Shown: positions 45,362 to 54,659 of the stretch, piece after piece | Layout: each line of letters starts with the position of its first letter | Position numbering within the stretch: the stretch's first letter is position 1 | From: Halieaceae bacterium UBA5085 | GTDB taxonomy: Bacteria; Pseudomonadota; Gammaproteobacteria; Pseudomonadales; Halieaceae | DNA: 58,703 bases | Assembly (NCBI GenBank): GCA_002414665.1 | Contig: DIAF01000049.1 | Span: 73,337-132,039, forward strand | Direction of reading: 5' to 3' | The notes under the pieces: model-generated | Database searches by the model: none | The model's input: only the letters and a program-made list of their open reading frames with translations | What the model was told of the DNA's origin: nothing | Made by a program: the position numbers and the translations under genes

Positions 45362-46369
45362 ATGACAACACAACGAGTTCTCACCGGCATCACCACCACC
45401 GGTACGCCGCATCTGGGCAACTTTGTCGGGGCCATTCGTCCGGCGATTGCGGCCTCGCAGGACCCGGCGACAGAGTCCTTTCTGTTTCTTGCTGACTACC
45501 ATGCCCTGATCAAGTGCCAGGACCCGGCCCAGGTGCGCCAGTCCAGCAAGGAAATTGCCGCCACCTGGCTGGCCCTGGGGCTTGATACCGAGCGGGCTGT
45601 GTTCTATCGCCAGTCGGATATTCCGGAGATTACCGAGCTGACCTGGATTCTGTGCTGCAACGCCGCCAAAGGGCTGATGAACCGGGCGCATGCCTACAAA
45701 GCGGCGACCCAGGCTAACGAGGAGGCGGGGGAGGACCCGGATTTCGGCGTTACCATGGGGCTGTTCAGCTACCCCGTGTTGATGGCGGCGGATATCCTCA
45801 TGTTCGGCGCGCAACGGGTGCCGGTCGGTCGCGACCAGATCCAGCACGTGGAGATGGCGCGGGACATCGCGCAGCGCTTTAACCACCATTTTGCCCCACT
45901 GTTCACCCTGCCCGAGGCCGTGGTTGAAGACCATGTTGCGGTCCTGCAGGGACTGGACGGTCGCAAGATGAGCAAAAGTTACCACAACACGATTCCGCTG
46001 TTTCTCCCGGAAAAACAGCTGCGCAAGGCGATCAACAAGATCAAGACCAACCTGTTGGAGCCGGGTGAGCCGAAGGACCCTGATGACTCAACGGTGTTTC
46101 AGATCTGGTCCGCTTTTGCCTCACCCGAGGAGACGGCACGCATGCGGGCCGACTTCGAGGAAGGTATCGCCTGGGGCGAAGCCAAGCGACAGTTGTTCGA
46201 ACTGGTGAATGCAACTCTGGCGCCGGCGCGCGAGCGGTATTACGCGCTGCTCGACGACCCTGGCCATATCGAGTCTGTACTGCAGCGGGGTGCAGAGCGT
46301 GCTCGGGCCTTCAGCACACCGTTGCTGGCCCAGGTGCGCGAGGCCGTAGGCATCAGCGCAATGCGCTGA
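45362..46369 (+). CDS. trpS: Tryptophanyl-tRNA synthetase
   Basis: A 335-residue class I synthetase. The HIGH-like TGTPHLGNFVG and the KMSKS loop (DGRKMSKSYHN) are plain. Start chosen at the ATG after AGGA; an ATG five codons earlier is less likely. It ends 6 nt from the convergent TonB receptor stop. Confidence 0.96.
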   Translation: MTTQRVLTGITTTGTPHLGNFVGAIRPAIAASQDPATESFLFLADYHALIKCQDPAQVRQSSKEIAATWLALGLDTERAVFYRQSDIPEITELTWILCCNAAKGLMNRAHAYKAATQANEEAGEDPDFGVTMGLFSYPVLMAADILMFGAQRVPVGRDQIQHVEMARDIAQRFNHHFAPLFTLPEAVVEDHVAVLQGLDGRKMSKSYHNTIPLFLPEKQLRKAINKIKTNLLEPGEPKDPDDSTVFQIWSAFASPEETARMRADFEEGIAWGEAKRQLFELVNATLAPARERYYALLDDPGHIESVLQRGAERARAFSTPLLAQVREAVGISAMR

Positions 46370-46375
46370 TGCGCG

Positions 46376-48433
46376 CTATACGCCCCAGTTGTAGCGCAGT
46401 TCCATGAATACCCCCCGTGGCCGGCCGACGAAGTAGCGGTAGTTGCCGAAACCGACATCGGCGCGTTCCGCGTATTCTTCATCCAGCAGGTTGGTCACCC
46501 GCAACGTGGCGCCCAGGTTGCGGGTGAGCGGGGCGCTCAAGCGCAGGTTGAGTAGTGAGTGCCCCTCGTATTTGAACTGGTTTTCCGGATCGAGGTAATA
46601 CTCGTCCATATACACCCATTCCACTTCCGCCACCGGTGTGCCGCCGTGTCGCCCTGCGAACTCCCAGCCAACCCTTGCGCTGCCGAACAGGCGCGGCGCG
46701 GTGTCGATATCGTTGCCGTCAATGGATTCATTCACGCCCAGCGGCAGCGCATCGTTGGCGTAGCGGTGGCGAGCGGCCGTGGCGTCGAAGCGCGCGTACC
46801 ACGCATCCTGGCTGCGGTAGTCGAGGCTGACTTCCAGTCCCGTGTGTTCGGTGCGGGCACCGCTGACATTACGGCGGTCCGCGTCCTGGAAAATCACCTC
46901 GTCCTTGTTCATGTGATACAGCGACAGGTCGTAGCCGAAACCGGCGCCGTTGTCGCCGCGCAGACCAATTTCCAAGTTGTCCATGACCTCCGAGTCGAGG
47001 TCGGCAACCGACTGGCCTGACTGCAGGCGGTAGAGCTCGCTGGTATCCGGTGCCCGGAAGCCATTGGCGGCACGCAGGTAAAGGCTGTGGCCGGGGCTCA
47101 GGAGGTAGCTGGCTCCCGCGTTGACGGACCAGTCAGTGAAACTGTCGGTGCGGTCGGCAACCCTGAAGAACCGGCAGGCGGTTGCTTCCGGGGCACAGAC
47201 GGAGCCGGCGGGGCCACGATTGTCGTAGTCGTAATGCGTGTACTCCACGCGCAGGCCGCCATCCAGTGTCCAGCGTTCGGACAGCGCATAATTCAGCTGG
47301 CTCCAGGCGGCCCCGACACTGGCATCCACGGTGTAGTCGTAGTGGACGCCCTGCGGCTGGTTGGGGCTAAAGGGCTGCTCCTGCACTTCCTGCAGGGAGC
47401 CCTCGGTCATCTCCAGGTCCACGCCGCCCACCCAGCTCAGGTCACCCTGCTCGCCATGCAGCGCGGTTCTCAGGCCGAGGGATTCGTGAGCGTTGGTCTC
47501 TACAGGCTGCCAGGGGAGGAAATGCTGCAGGAACTGCATCCGGTTGCGTCGCAGGTAAGGGGTGATGCTGAGCTGCATGCCAGGTCCGATGTCTCTGCTG
47601 GCCTCGCTGTAGAGACGCAGAGACCAGGCGTCCCGGTAGGCTTCCGGGTTGGGGTTGCTGCGGCGCAGATCATCGTCCTTGTAGACCTCGAAACCCTGGA
47701 TGAACCCCGCCGTCTCCTGGTTCAGGTTGGCCCCATCCAGCACCGTACGGATGCTCCAGATGTCACCCGCATAGTCGTGACGCAGTGTGAGTTTCTCCTG
47801 GTCGTAACCCGAGTCGTCCTGGTAGCCACCGTCAGTCGAGACGTTGCCGCGCAGGCTGAAGGCATGTCGGCCCTCGCCGTGGTTGAGGCTGAGCTTTGTC
47901 CGGTAGTAGTCATCCGGCCCGGCTTCCACGGCAAGTTGCTGTCCTGCCGCAGGGTTGGGTGCCGCGCTGAGCACGTTTATGACACCGTGCATGGCGTTGG
48001 AGCCGTAGCTGGCGCCCGCCGGCCCCTTGATCACCTCAATGCGGCCGGCCTGCTCAATGTTCGCGTCGAACAACTGGTTCACGTTGCAGAAACCGGGCGC
48101 GCGCAGGCTGATGCCATCCGCGGCCATAAAGAACGAACCGCAGCCGCCGGCTCCGGTCAGCACCGGAGAGCGCAGGGCAGTGAGGCTTTCCTGGCCATTA
48201 CCCCGGCTGATCCAGGCGCCGGGCACCTGCTGCATGATCTCGTTGGGATGGGTGTGTCCGATCAGGGTCAGCGCTTCATCGTTGATGACCGACCAGGCCA
48301 GCGGCAATCGGCTGGCCTCTTCGCTGATGCGCTTGGCGCTGACGATGACCTGTTCCAGGACGGGTTCGCTGCTGGCGGTTGCTGCGTAAAGGGCGGCGAC
48401 CAGGGCGCCCGCCAGTGTTCTGTTGACGTGCAT
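46376..48433 (-). CDS. TonB-dependent outer-membrane receptor
   Basis: A 685-residue receptor with a short signal peptide (LAGALVAALYAATASS) and a TonB-box-like EQVIVSAKR. The plug has GRIEVIKGPAGASYGSNAMHGVINVL; the barrel ends in the LLDEEYAE strand and a terminal aromatic strand (FMELRYNWGV). The substrate is unknown: no siderophore synthesis or haem-handling genes are present. It starts 4 nt after the truncated haemoglobin gene stops, so the two form an operon. Confidence 0.93.
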   Translation of the reverse strand: MHVNRTLAGALVAALYAATASSEPVLEQVIVSAKRISEEASRLPLAWSVINDEALTLIGHTHPNEIMQQVPGAWISRGNGQESLTALRSPVLTGAGGCGSFFMAADGISLRAPGFCNVNQLFDANIEQAGRIEVIKGPAGASYGSNAMHGVINVLSAAPNPAAGQQLAVEAGPDDYYRTKLSLNHGEGRHAFSLRGNVSTDGGYQDDSGYDQEKLTLRHDYAGDIWSIRTVLDGANLNQETAGFIQGFEVYKDDDLRRSNPNPEAYRDAWSLRLYSEASRDIGPGMQLSITPYLRRNRMQFLQHFLPWQPVETNAHESLGLRTALHGEQGDLSWVGGVDLEMTEGSLQEVQEQPFSPNQPQGVHYDYTVDASVGAAWSQLNYALSERWTLDGGLRVEYTHYDYDNRGPAGSVCAPEATACRFFRVADRTDSFTDWSVNAGASYLLSPGHSLYLRAANGFRAPDTSELYRLQSGQSVADLDSEVMDNLEIGLRGDNGAGFGYDLSLYHMNKDEVIFQDADRRNVSGARTEHTGLEVSLDYRSQDAWYARFDATAARHRYANDALPLGVNESIDGNDIDTAPRLFGSARVGWEFAGRHGGTPVAEVEWVYMDEYYLDPENQFKYEGHSLLNLRLSAPLTRNLGATLRVTNLLDEEYAERADVGFGNYRYFVGRPRGVFMELRYNWGV

Positions 48434-48436
48434 GGC

Positions 48437-48865
48437 TTATCCTGCGGCGATAATGTTGGGGTTGTTGCGCGGCGAGTCGTCGTTGTCGCGGTTCTGCACG
48501 GCCTGCGCAATGCGCTGGAAGGGCACCCGCAGCATGTTTTTCAGCTCCTCGCTGGCGCCGCCTTCCTCCAGAGCCTGTTCCATGCACCAGAGCCATTGCT
48601 CAGTCATTTTCGGGCCGATATGGAAAGGGGCGTGGGGCTCGGTCAGGCAGACACCGCCGTGTTTTTCCGCATAGCGAGGCGGGCCCCCCATCCAGCCTGT
48701 CAGGTAGTCGGTGAGCCGCTCGGTGACAGGGCCGAGATCATCGGCATGCATGGCCCGGAGCTCGCGCACTTCGGGGCGGCTGTCCATGATTCGGTAGAAA
48801 TCCTCACACAGGCGCCGGATGCCGGCCTCGCCGAGGATCGCGTAGGGTGTGTTGGGTGTGCTCAT
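48437..48865 (-). CDS. Truncated (2/2) haemoglobin, group II-like
   Basis: A 142-residue single-domain globin. Y24 in DFYRIM fits TyrB10, His78 in PHAPFHIG is the likely proximal haem ligand, and the WLWCM motif gives the group II TrpG8 position. Such proteins bind O2 or NO or shuttle electrons; the local role is unknown. First gene of a pair with the TonB receptor. Confidence 0.88.
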   Translation of the reverse strand: MSTPNTPYAILGEAGIRRLCEDFYRIMDSRPEVRELRAMHADDLGPVTERLTDYLTGWMGGPPRYAEKHGGVCLTEPHAPFHIGPKMTEQWLWCMEQALEEGGASEELKNMLRVPFQRIAQAVQNRDNDDSPRNNPNIIAAG

Positions 48866-48968
48866 AATCGCGCCGTGGGTAGTGGCTTTGTGAGGGAGGC
48901 AGTTTACTCGTCGGGGCGCTGAAAGTCCTCCCCGCGGGGGCGGCTGGCTGAACCATCAGCGGTGGCGA

Positions 48969-48974
48969 ATTATA
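48969..48974 (-). promoter_or_regulatory. Candidate -10 for the globin-receptor operon
   Basis: On the minus strand TATAAT is found within the last codons of pldA, ~105 nt upstream of the globin ATG. No -35 is clear. Confidence 0.25.
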
Positions 48975-49995
48975 ACAAATCGGTCATCGATACGCCGAAA
49001 CCTATGCGACTCTGGTGCAGGTTGTAATCGATCAGGCTCTCGCCGTAGCCGTTGAAATACTGCACGTAGCCCTTGAAACGACGGTTTACCGGGAACGTCC
49101 ACTCCAATTGGACCGAGCCACGATTGTCTGCCTGCAGGTTGTTGCGCACCTGCACCGCGAACTCATGCTGCTCCCACTTCCAGATGCCGGTGAGGTCGCC
49201 ATAGCCGAGGTAGTCCTCGATATCGGGGTTGTCGTCGCTGTTGTCGCTTTCCGGGATCCGGTACCAGCCGCGCACGTTCAATGTCATGCGGCGACGTTCA
49301 AAGGCGGCGCCCGCGACGATGCGGTTCCAGCTGCGTGACAGATCACCACCCTGCCCATTGGACTCGTGAACGAAGCCGACGTCCCAGAGCGTGTTGGTAA
49401 AACCCCAGAAACGCCAGTTGTTGGCGAAGGACAGCGAAACCTCCGGCTGGTAGTTGGTTTCGCGAAACGGTGATGACTCGTTGTAGACCTGCCACCAGTT
49501 GCGTTGCGTGTAGCCCACCCAAAGGTGGTTGTTGCGCCCCAGGATGTTCTCCCAGGCGATGGTTTTCAGGCTCAGCTGGAATTTGGCTTCCAGTCGGTCC
49601 ATCGGCTCGTCGGGCTGCTGCAGGGCCCAGGCGTCACGGTTCAGCGTATCGGCGTAGGTGAGTGGCAGCAGGTAATTGCGGTGATGGGGGGTAATCACCC
49701 AGGCGTTGCCAGTGAGCTCAGCCTCCTCCGCGATGCGTTTGCCGAACAGCAGTTCCTCTTCGGCCAGGTTGACCGGTTCCACGGCTTCTTCACCGAGCGC
49801 GTCATCCTCGTCAGCTCCCCATCCCAGTGACGACTGGGGTGTGTTGGGTTCGCCCGGGGCGCTGCGCCCGGCCGCAGTGTCGTAACAGGCGAGGCGAGCC
49901 TGGTCGTCGCTGATGGTGACGCAATTCTCCGCCAGTGCGGGAGGAATGGCTGACACGCTGAGCAGCAGAAGGAGGCGGTGGCAATGCAGTTTCAT
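48970..49995 (-). CDS. pldA: Outer-membrane phospholipase A
   Basis: A 341-residue OMPLA with signal peptide ending PPALA. His210, Ser212 and Asn224 (FVHESNGQGGD, SRSWNR) have the same spacing as the E. coli triad His142-Ser144-Asn156. An acidic, low-complexity linker (~45-85) precedes the beta-barrel. It hydrolyses phospholipids that reach the outer leaflet under stress. Confidence 0.94.
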   Translation of the reverse strand: MKLHCHRLLLLLSVSAIPPALAENCVTISDDQARLACYDTAAGRSAPGEPNTPQSSLGWGADEDDALGEEAVEPVNLAEEELLFGKRIAEEAELTGNAWVITPHHRNYLLPLTYADTLNRDAWALQQPDEPMDRLEAKFQLSLKTIAWENILGRNNHLWVGYTQRNWWQVYNESSPFRETNYQPEVSLSFANNWRFWGFTNTLWDVGFVHESNGQGGDLSRSWNRIVAGAAFERRRMTLNVRGWYRIPESDNSDDNPDIEDYLGYGDLTGIWKWEQHEFAVQVRNNLQADNRGSVQLEWTFPVNRRFKGYVQYFNGYGESLIDYNLHQSRIGFGVSMTDLL

Positions 49996-50032
49996 GAGAG
50001 TTTGGGCAGCCTGTTTGTCATCGCTCAGTGTA

Positions 50033-50048
50033 ACGGAACCGTTTCCGC
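50033..50048. promoter_or_regulatory. PurR-box-like palindrome upstream of purC
   Basis: ACGGAACCGTTTCCGC fits the PurR consensus (ANGCAANCGNTTNCNT) at nearly every fixed position, with two deviations. It is ~120 bp before the purC ATG in the pldA-purC divergent gap. Whether this organism has PurR is not known from the window. Confidence 0.4.
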
Positions 50049-50170
50049 AGTGACAGGCAAGGTGCCCCGGCCCGCCCAGCTCTGCTAGAATCGCCGCTCA
50101 CTTCGGGCCGCCAGCACGGCGGGTCTATCAATGCATCGCTCTCTGTAGGAGCGCAACACGGGAATCTGCC

Positions 50171-51274
50171 ATGAGCCTTGCCCACACTGTGCTGGCGGTG
50201 AACAACGACCTTCCACTGCGGGTGGGTGCTCCCGTGCATTCCGGCAAGGTGCGTTCCGTGTACTGGCTGACCGCCACAGACAGCGCACGGCTGATCCGCG
50301 AGCGGGCTTACCCGGTTGCCACGGACACGCCGTTGGCCGTGATGGTCATCAGCGACCGTATTTCGGCCTTCGAGTGCATCTGGGAAGGAGAGGAGGGCCT
50401 CGCCGGTGTGCCGGGCAAGGGTGCGGCGCTGAATGCGATCTCCAACCACTGGTTTCAGCGCTTCCGAGAGCATGGGCTGGCGCCCAGCCACATTCTTGAA
50501 ACGCCGCATCCACTGGTCTGGATCGTGCAGAAGGCGCGGCCGGTGATGATTGAAGCGATTGCCCGCCAGTACATCACCGGATCCATGTGGCGCGCCTACA
50601 GCAAAGGCGAGCGAGAATTCTGCGGCCTGCGCCTGCCCGATGGTCTGCAGCGCGACCAGAAACTGCCCGATCTGCTGATTACCCCGTCCAGCAAAGGCAT
50701 TCTGCGTGGCATACCCGGTGTTCCCGAACAGGACGATGTGAACATCGCCAGGACGGCACTGGTAGACCACTTCGGCGCGTTCGGATTTCGCTCAGCGGCC
50801 GATGTCGGTCACTACGAGTCGCTGTTGCGGGCCGGCTTTCACGTCATCAGCAGTGAGCTGGCCGCGCTCGACCAGATTTTCGTGGATACAAAATTCGAGT
50901 TCGGCTACGTGACCAACGCCGCCGGCGAGCAGCAGATGATTTACATGGATGAAGTGGGAACCCCGGATTCCTCGCGCATCTGGGATGGTCCCGCCTGGCG
51001 CGAAGGGCGGGTTGTGGAGAACTCCAAGGAGGGGTTCCGCCAGTTGTTGCTGAATCACTTCCCCGACCCCGACATTCTGTTGAACAAGGACCGCATGCCG
51101 GAACGCCTGGCACTGGCCCGCGACACGCTCCTGCCTGCTGACGTATTCCAGCAGGTTTCCGCCACCTATACCGGGCTTGCGGAGAAAATCACCGGTCAGC
51201 CTTTGCCCCGTAGTGATGATCCCCGCCGCGAGATCCTGGACATTCTCGGTGGTGAATTCGGACTGCTGGCCTGA
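50171..51274 (+). CDS. purC: SAICAR synthase, long form
   Basis: A 367-residue phosphoribosylaminoimidazole-succinocarboxamide synthase of purine synthesis. GKVRSVYW, MVISDRISAFE, EAIARQYITGSMWRAY, DTKFEFGY and YMDEVGTPDSSRIW are family blocks. This is the long form seen in Vibrio and relatives, not the ~237-residue E. coli form. Confidence 0.95.
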   Translation: MSLAHTVLAVNNDLPLRVGAPVHSGKVRSVYWLTATDSARLIRERAYPVATDTPLAVMVISDRISAFECIWEGEEGLAGVPGKGAALNAISNHWFQRFREHGLAPSHILETPHPLVWIVQKARPVMIEAIARQYITGSMWRAYSKGEREFCGLRLPDGLQRDQKLPDLLITPSSKGILRGIPGVPEQDDVNIARTALVDHFGAFGFRSAADVGHYESLLRAGFHVISSELAALDQIFVDTKFEFGYVTNAAGEQQMIYMDEVGTPDSSRIWDGPAWREGRVVENSKEGFRQLLLNHFPDPDILLNKDRMPERLALARDTLLPADVFQQVSATYTGLAEKITGQPLPRSDDPRREILDILGGEFGLLA

Positions 51275-51283
51275 GCCGACCGC

Positions 51284-52039
51284 GTGCTCACCGATCCAGC
51301 GTTTTATCTTGTCAGTATTCCCGCGGTGATGCTGTACGGCATCGCCAAAGGCGGCTTTGGCGGGGCCGTAGCGATCCTTGCAGTGCCGTTGATGGCGCTG
51401 GTGATGCCGCCGACCCAGGCGGCGGCGATCCTGCTGCCCATTCTGGTGGTAATGGACGCTGTTGTGGTGCGGACTTACTGGGGCGTTTTCGATGGTCGCG
51501 CGCTGAAGCTGCTGCTGCCCGGTGCGCTGGTGGGAATTGGCCTGGGTTTTCTCACCGCGGGCGCCATGGACGACAACTATATGCGGGTACTGGTGGGCCT
51601 GATTTCCACACTGTTCGGTCTACAGCAGCTACTGGGCTTTGCCGGGCGAGCCAGCCAACGCCATCGCGCCGCTCCCGCCGCGGTGTTCGGCACCCTCGCG
51701 GGTTTCACCAGCTTCAGCATCCATGCGGGTGGTCCGCCGCTGACCATGTACCTGCTACCCAAGGGTTTGCCACCGCTGGTGTTCGCCGGTACGGCCGGCC
51801 TGTTTTTCGCCGTAGTCAATCTGGTGAAACTGCTGCCCTACTACTGGTTGGGGCAATTCACCCTCGACAATCTGCTGTACTCACTCATTCTGGTGCCGCT
51901 GGCTCCCCTCGGAGTCCGACTGGGACACGCGCTGGTGAAGCGCTCTCCTGCGAAATTCTACTACCGGGTGATCAGTTTTTTCCTCGTGGTACTGGGGGTG
52001 AAGCTCCTGTGGGACGGGGTGGCGGGGCTGCTCGCCTGA
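51284..52039 (+). CDS. TauE/SafE (TSUP) family permease
   Basis: A 251-residue polytopic membrane protein with two repeated blocks of hydrophobic helices (GIAKGGFGGAVAILAVPL, then GFTSFSIHAGGPPLTMYLLP). TSUP proteins export sulfite or related anions. GTG start 9 nt after purC, likely co-transcribed; substrate unknown. Confidence 0.88.
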   Translation: MLTDPAFYLVSIPAVMLYGIAKGGFGGAVAILAVPLMALVMPPTQAAAILLPILVVMDAVVVRTYWGVFDGRALKLLLPGALVGIGLGFLTAGAMDDNYMRVLVGLISTLFGLQQLLGFAGRASQRHRAAPAAVFGTLAGFTSFSIHAGGPPLTMYLLPKGLPPLVFAGTAGLFFAVVNLVKLLPYYWLGQFTLDNLLYSLILVPLAPLGVRLGHALVKRSPAKFYYRVISFFLVVLGVKLLWDGVAGLLA

Positions 52040-52115
52040 GCGACGAAACGGTGGTATACCGCTTGCGGATTGCCTATAGTTCGTGCAGCGCTCGATGATT
52101 GAAAGGGAGATACCC

Positions 52116-52796
52116 ATGTCTCAACGTATGACTTCTGTGATCCTGCTGGCCTGCGCTGTTGTTGCCGGCTGTGCGACGTCGCCCGAGGTGACCGACGATG
52201 GCCTGGCCCGTGTGGACGGCTACCGGTTTGCCGATGTGTACGTGCGACCGGGCGCCGACCTGGCGCACTACCAACACGTGGAAGTGGACGATTGTGAGGT
52301 GGCCTTCCGCAGGAACTGGCTGCGTGACCAGAATCAGAGCAGCCGCAGCGTGACCACGCGCATCAGCCAGGACGATGCAGACCGCATTCGCGGCGACGTC
52401 GCCGCCGCCTGCGACCAGGAGTTCCGCGCTGCCTTGAGCAAGCCGCCGGCCTACGCGCTGGTCGATACGCCACCGGAAGGCGAGGATACCCTCGTGCTGA
52501 AGCCGGCGATTGTGAACCTGGATATCAATGCGCCGGATGTGCAGTCCGCCGCCCGGACCCGCACCTACACCACTTCCGCCGGAGAAATGACGCTGGTACT
52601 CGAGATGGTGGACGGCGTGACCGGAGAAGTGCAGGCGCGTGTTGTCGACCGCCGCCGCGGTATCGATCAAGGGACACTGCAGTGGACCAGCAGCGTGACC
52701 AACCGGGCGGAGTTCAACCGCATTTTGCGCCGCTGGGCCGACCTGCTGCGTGACGGTCTCGACCGTGTGCGCGACGGGTCTGGTGCGGCTGGATAA
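52116..52796 (+). CDS. DUF3313-like outer-membrane lipoprotein
   Basis: A 226-residue lipoprotein with lipobox VVAGC (Cys18). The mature part resembles the DUF3313 family in having a long Asp/Arg-rich soluble domain. AAGGGAG lies shortly before the ATG. Function unknown. Confidence 0.75.
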   Translation: MSQRMTSVILLACAVVAGCATSPEVTDDGLARVDGYRFADVYVRPGADLAHYQHVEVDDCEVAFRRNWLRDQNQSSRSVTTRISQDDADRIRGDVAAACDQEFRAALSKPPAYALVDTPPEGEDTLVLKPAIVNLDINAPDVQSAARTRTYTTSAGEMTLVLEMVDGVTGEVQARVVDRRRGIDQGTLQWTSSVTNRAEFNRILRRWADLLRDGLDRVRDGSGAAG

Positions 52797-52808
52797 GGGG
52801 TAGAGAGC

Positions 52809-53210
52809 ATGAGGATTGTTGAGGTGACGCCGCAGCTTGCAGTGTCCGAGCAGCTCAACCTGGAGGATGTGCCGGCGATCGCGGCAGCGGGGTACACGGT
52901 GTTGGTGAATAATCGCCCCGACGGCGAGGCCCCCGGTCAGCCAAGCTCGGCAGAGTTTGCCGCCGCCGCCGCAGCGAATGGCCTCGACTACGTTTACTAC
53001 CCGGTTAACGGGATGAACTTTCCCGGCCCCGACCTGGCGCGGCTGGCGGCGACGTTCAACAGCGCCAGCGGTCCTGTGCTGGCTTTCTGCCGCAGTGGCA
53101 CGCGCTCCATCAACCTGTGGCTGGCGACACGCCCTGCGGAAGATTTTCCGCAGGCGATGCAGCGCGCCCGCAGCCTGGGCTACGACCTGTCCATGGTCGG
53201 GCAGCGCTGA
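52809..53210 (+). CDS. DUF442 / TIGR01244-type phosphatase-like protein
   Basis: A 133-residue protein with the dual-specificity-phosphatase-like fold of the DUF442 family. CRSGTRS is the candidate catalytic loop, one residue shorter than the usual CX5R. The AAAGYTVLVNNRPDGE block is the family opening. Related domains sit beside sulfur-dioxygenase-type enzymes in other proteobacteria. 12 nt after the lipoprotein gene. Confidence 0.82.
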   Translation: MRIVEVTPQLAVSEQLNLEDVPAIAAAGYTVLVNNRPDGEAPGQPSSAEFAAAAAANGLDYVYYPVNGMNFPGPDLARLAATFNSASGPVLAFCRSGTRSINLWLATRPAEDFPQAMQRARSLGYDLSMVGQR

Positions 53211-53215
53211 ACACG

Positions 53216-53953
53216 GTGAGCCCGGGTAACGAGCAGGCGTCGCCAGCGCCTGTGGCACCCGCTCGCCCCGCGAGCACCGTGGTGCTGCTGCGCGACGGTC
53301 CTGATGGACTGGAGACACTGCTGCTCAAGCGCAACAAGGCACTGTTGTTCGCCGGTGGCTACTGGGTCTTTCCCGGTGGGGCGCTGGAAGCCGGTGACCT
53401 GGAACAGGCAGACGGCGATGAGGAGCGCGCCACGCGCATCGCGGCGGCCCGGGAAGCGGAAGAAGAGGCCGGTCTGCGGCCGTCACCGGATGATATGGTG
53501 CTCATCAGCCACTGGACTACGCCGGTGATTGAGCCCAAACGGTTCTCCACCTGGATCTACGCCGCACCGGTTGCGGCTGATGTTGAGGTGAGGATCGATG
53601 GCAGCGAGATTCACGCGGCGCGCTGGGTGGCTGTGGCGCAGGCAGTGCGGGAGCACGATGCCGGTGAGCTTGGCGTATTGCCGCCGACCTATATCACCCT
53701 CTGTGACCTGGCGCGCTATGCCAGCGTTGAGGAACTGTTGCGCATTGAGCGCTCGCGGCCCCCGCAGTCCGTCTTTCCGCGCTTCTGCCATGCTGACGGG
53801 CAGGTCTTTGTCATGTTCCGCGGCGACGCGGGCTACGAGAGCGGTGATGGCAGCTGCCCTGGTGCCCGGCACCGGGCGGTGCTTGAAGACAAGCGCTGGC
53901 GCTACGTCTACCAGGGCGTGCCCGCCGAGTTTCCCTGCCTGATTGGTCCCTGA
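53216..53953 (+). CDS. Nudix hydrolase
   Basis: A 245-residue Nudix protein. The box reads GALEAGDLE, then a 15-residue insert and AAREAEEEAGL, giving the REUXEEXGU half intact. The insert is like that of CoA-pyrophosphatase-type (NUDT7/19) enzymes, suggesting a bulky nucleotide substrate. GTG start 5 nt after the DUF442 gene. Confidence 0.87.
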   Translation: MSPGNEQASPAPVAPARPASTVVLLRDGPDGLETLLLKRNKALLFAGGYWVFPGGALEAGDLEQADGDEERATRIAAAREAEEEAGLRPSPDDMVLISHWTTPVIEPKRFSTWIYAAPVAADVEVRIDGSEIHAARWVAVAQAVREHDAGELGVLPPTYITLCDLARYASVEELLRIERSRPPQSVFPRFCHADGQVFVMFRGDAGYESGDGSCPGARHRAVLEDKRWRYVYQGVPAEFPCLIGP

Positions 53954-53959
53954 ATTGTC

Positions 53960-54646
53960 GTGAGTGACATCCTGAACAACGGCAAACGCGGCGGTGCGGG
54001 ACACCCGCTCTGGGACTGGCCCACGCGCCTGTTTCACTGGTCGCTCCCTGTGCTCCTGCCGCTGGCGTGGTGGACCGCGGAAGAAGGCCAGATGGAGTGG
54101 CACCAGTGGGTAGGTTACACCTTGCTGGTGCTGGTGGTGTTTCGCATTGGCTGGGGCCTGATAGGCAGCCGCCACTCCCGCTTCACGGATTTCCTGCGCG
54201 GGCCACGCACGGTGCTGGGGTATCTCCGTGGCCAGGTACCGGCGGGCCCGGGTCACAACCCGCTGGGCGGTTGGTCGGTAATCGTGCTGCTCACGCTGTT
54301 ACTGGCCCAGGCGGTTAGCGGGCTGTTCAACAGTGACCGGATTCTGTTCGACGGACCGCTGTATTACGCGGTGGATAGCAGCACCCGCGATTTTCTGGGT
54401 GTGGTGCATGAATGGGCATTCAATGCCTTGCTGGCGATGGTCGCGGTGCACCTGCTGGCCGTGGCCTGGCACCAGTGGCGGCTGGGTGAAAAGCTGCTGC
54501 AGGCCATGTGGCTGGGACGCGCGGTCGGGCGGGAAGGGGAGGCGCCCGTGGTCGGCTGGTGGCGGGCGCTGCTGTTGCTTGCTGCGGTCAGCGGCCTGTT
54601 CTGGTGGATACTGCAACAGGCACCGCCGCCGCCGCGGATGTGGTAG
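53960..54646 (+). CDS. Cytochrome b561-type membrane protein
   Basis: A 228-residue di-haem cytochrome b with helices containing WDWPTRLFHWSLPVLL, WHQWVGYTLLVLVVFRIGWG and VHEWAFNALLAMVAVHLLAVAWH; the paired His fit haem ligands. It passes electrons between quinol or substrate and periplasmic cytochrome. Convergent with a cytochrome c', a frequent pairing. GTG start. Confidence 0.93.
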   Translation: MSDILNNGKRGGAGHPLWDWPTRLFHWSLPVLLPLAWWTAEEGQMEWHQWVGYTLLVLVVFRIGWGLIGSRHSRFTDFLRGPRTVLGYLRGQVPAGPGHNPLGGWSVIVLLTLLLAQAVSGLFNSDRILFDGPLYYAVDSSTRDFLGVVHEWAFNALLAMVAVHLLAVAWHQWRLGEKLLQAMWLGRAVGREGEAPVVGWWRALLLLAAVSGLFWWILQQAPPPPRMW

Positions 54647-54659
54647 GGCCAGAGCCCGA

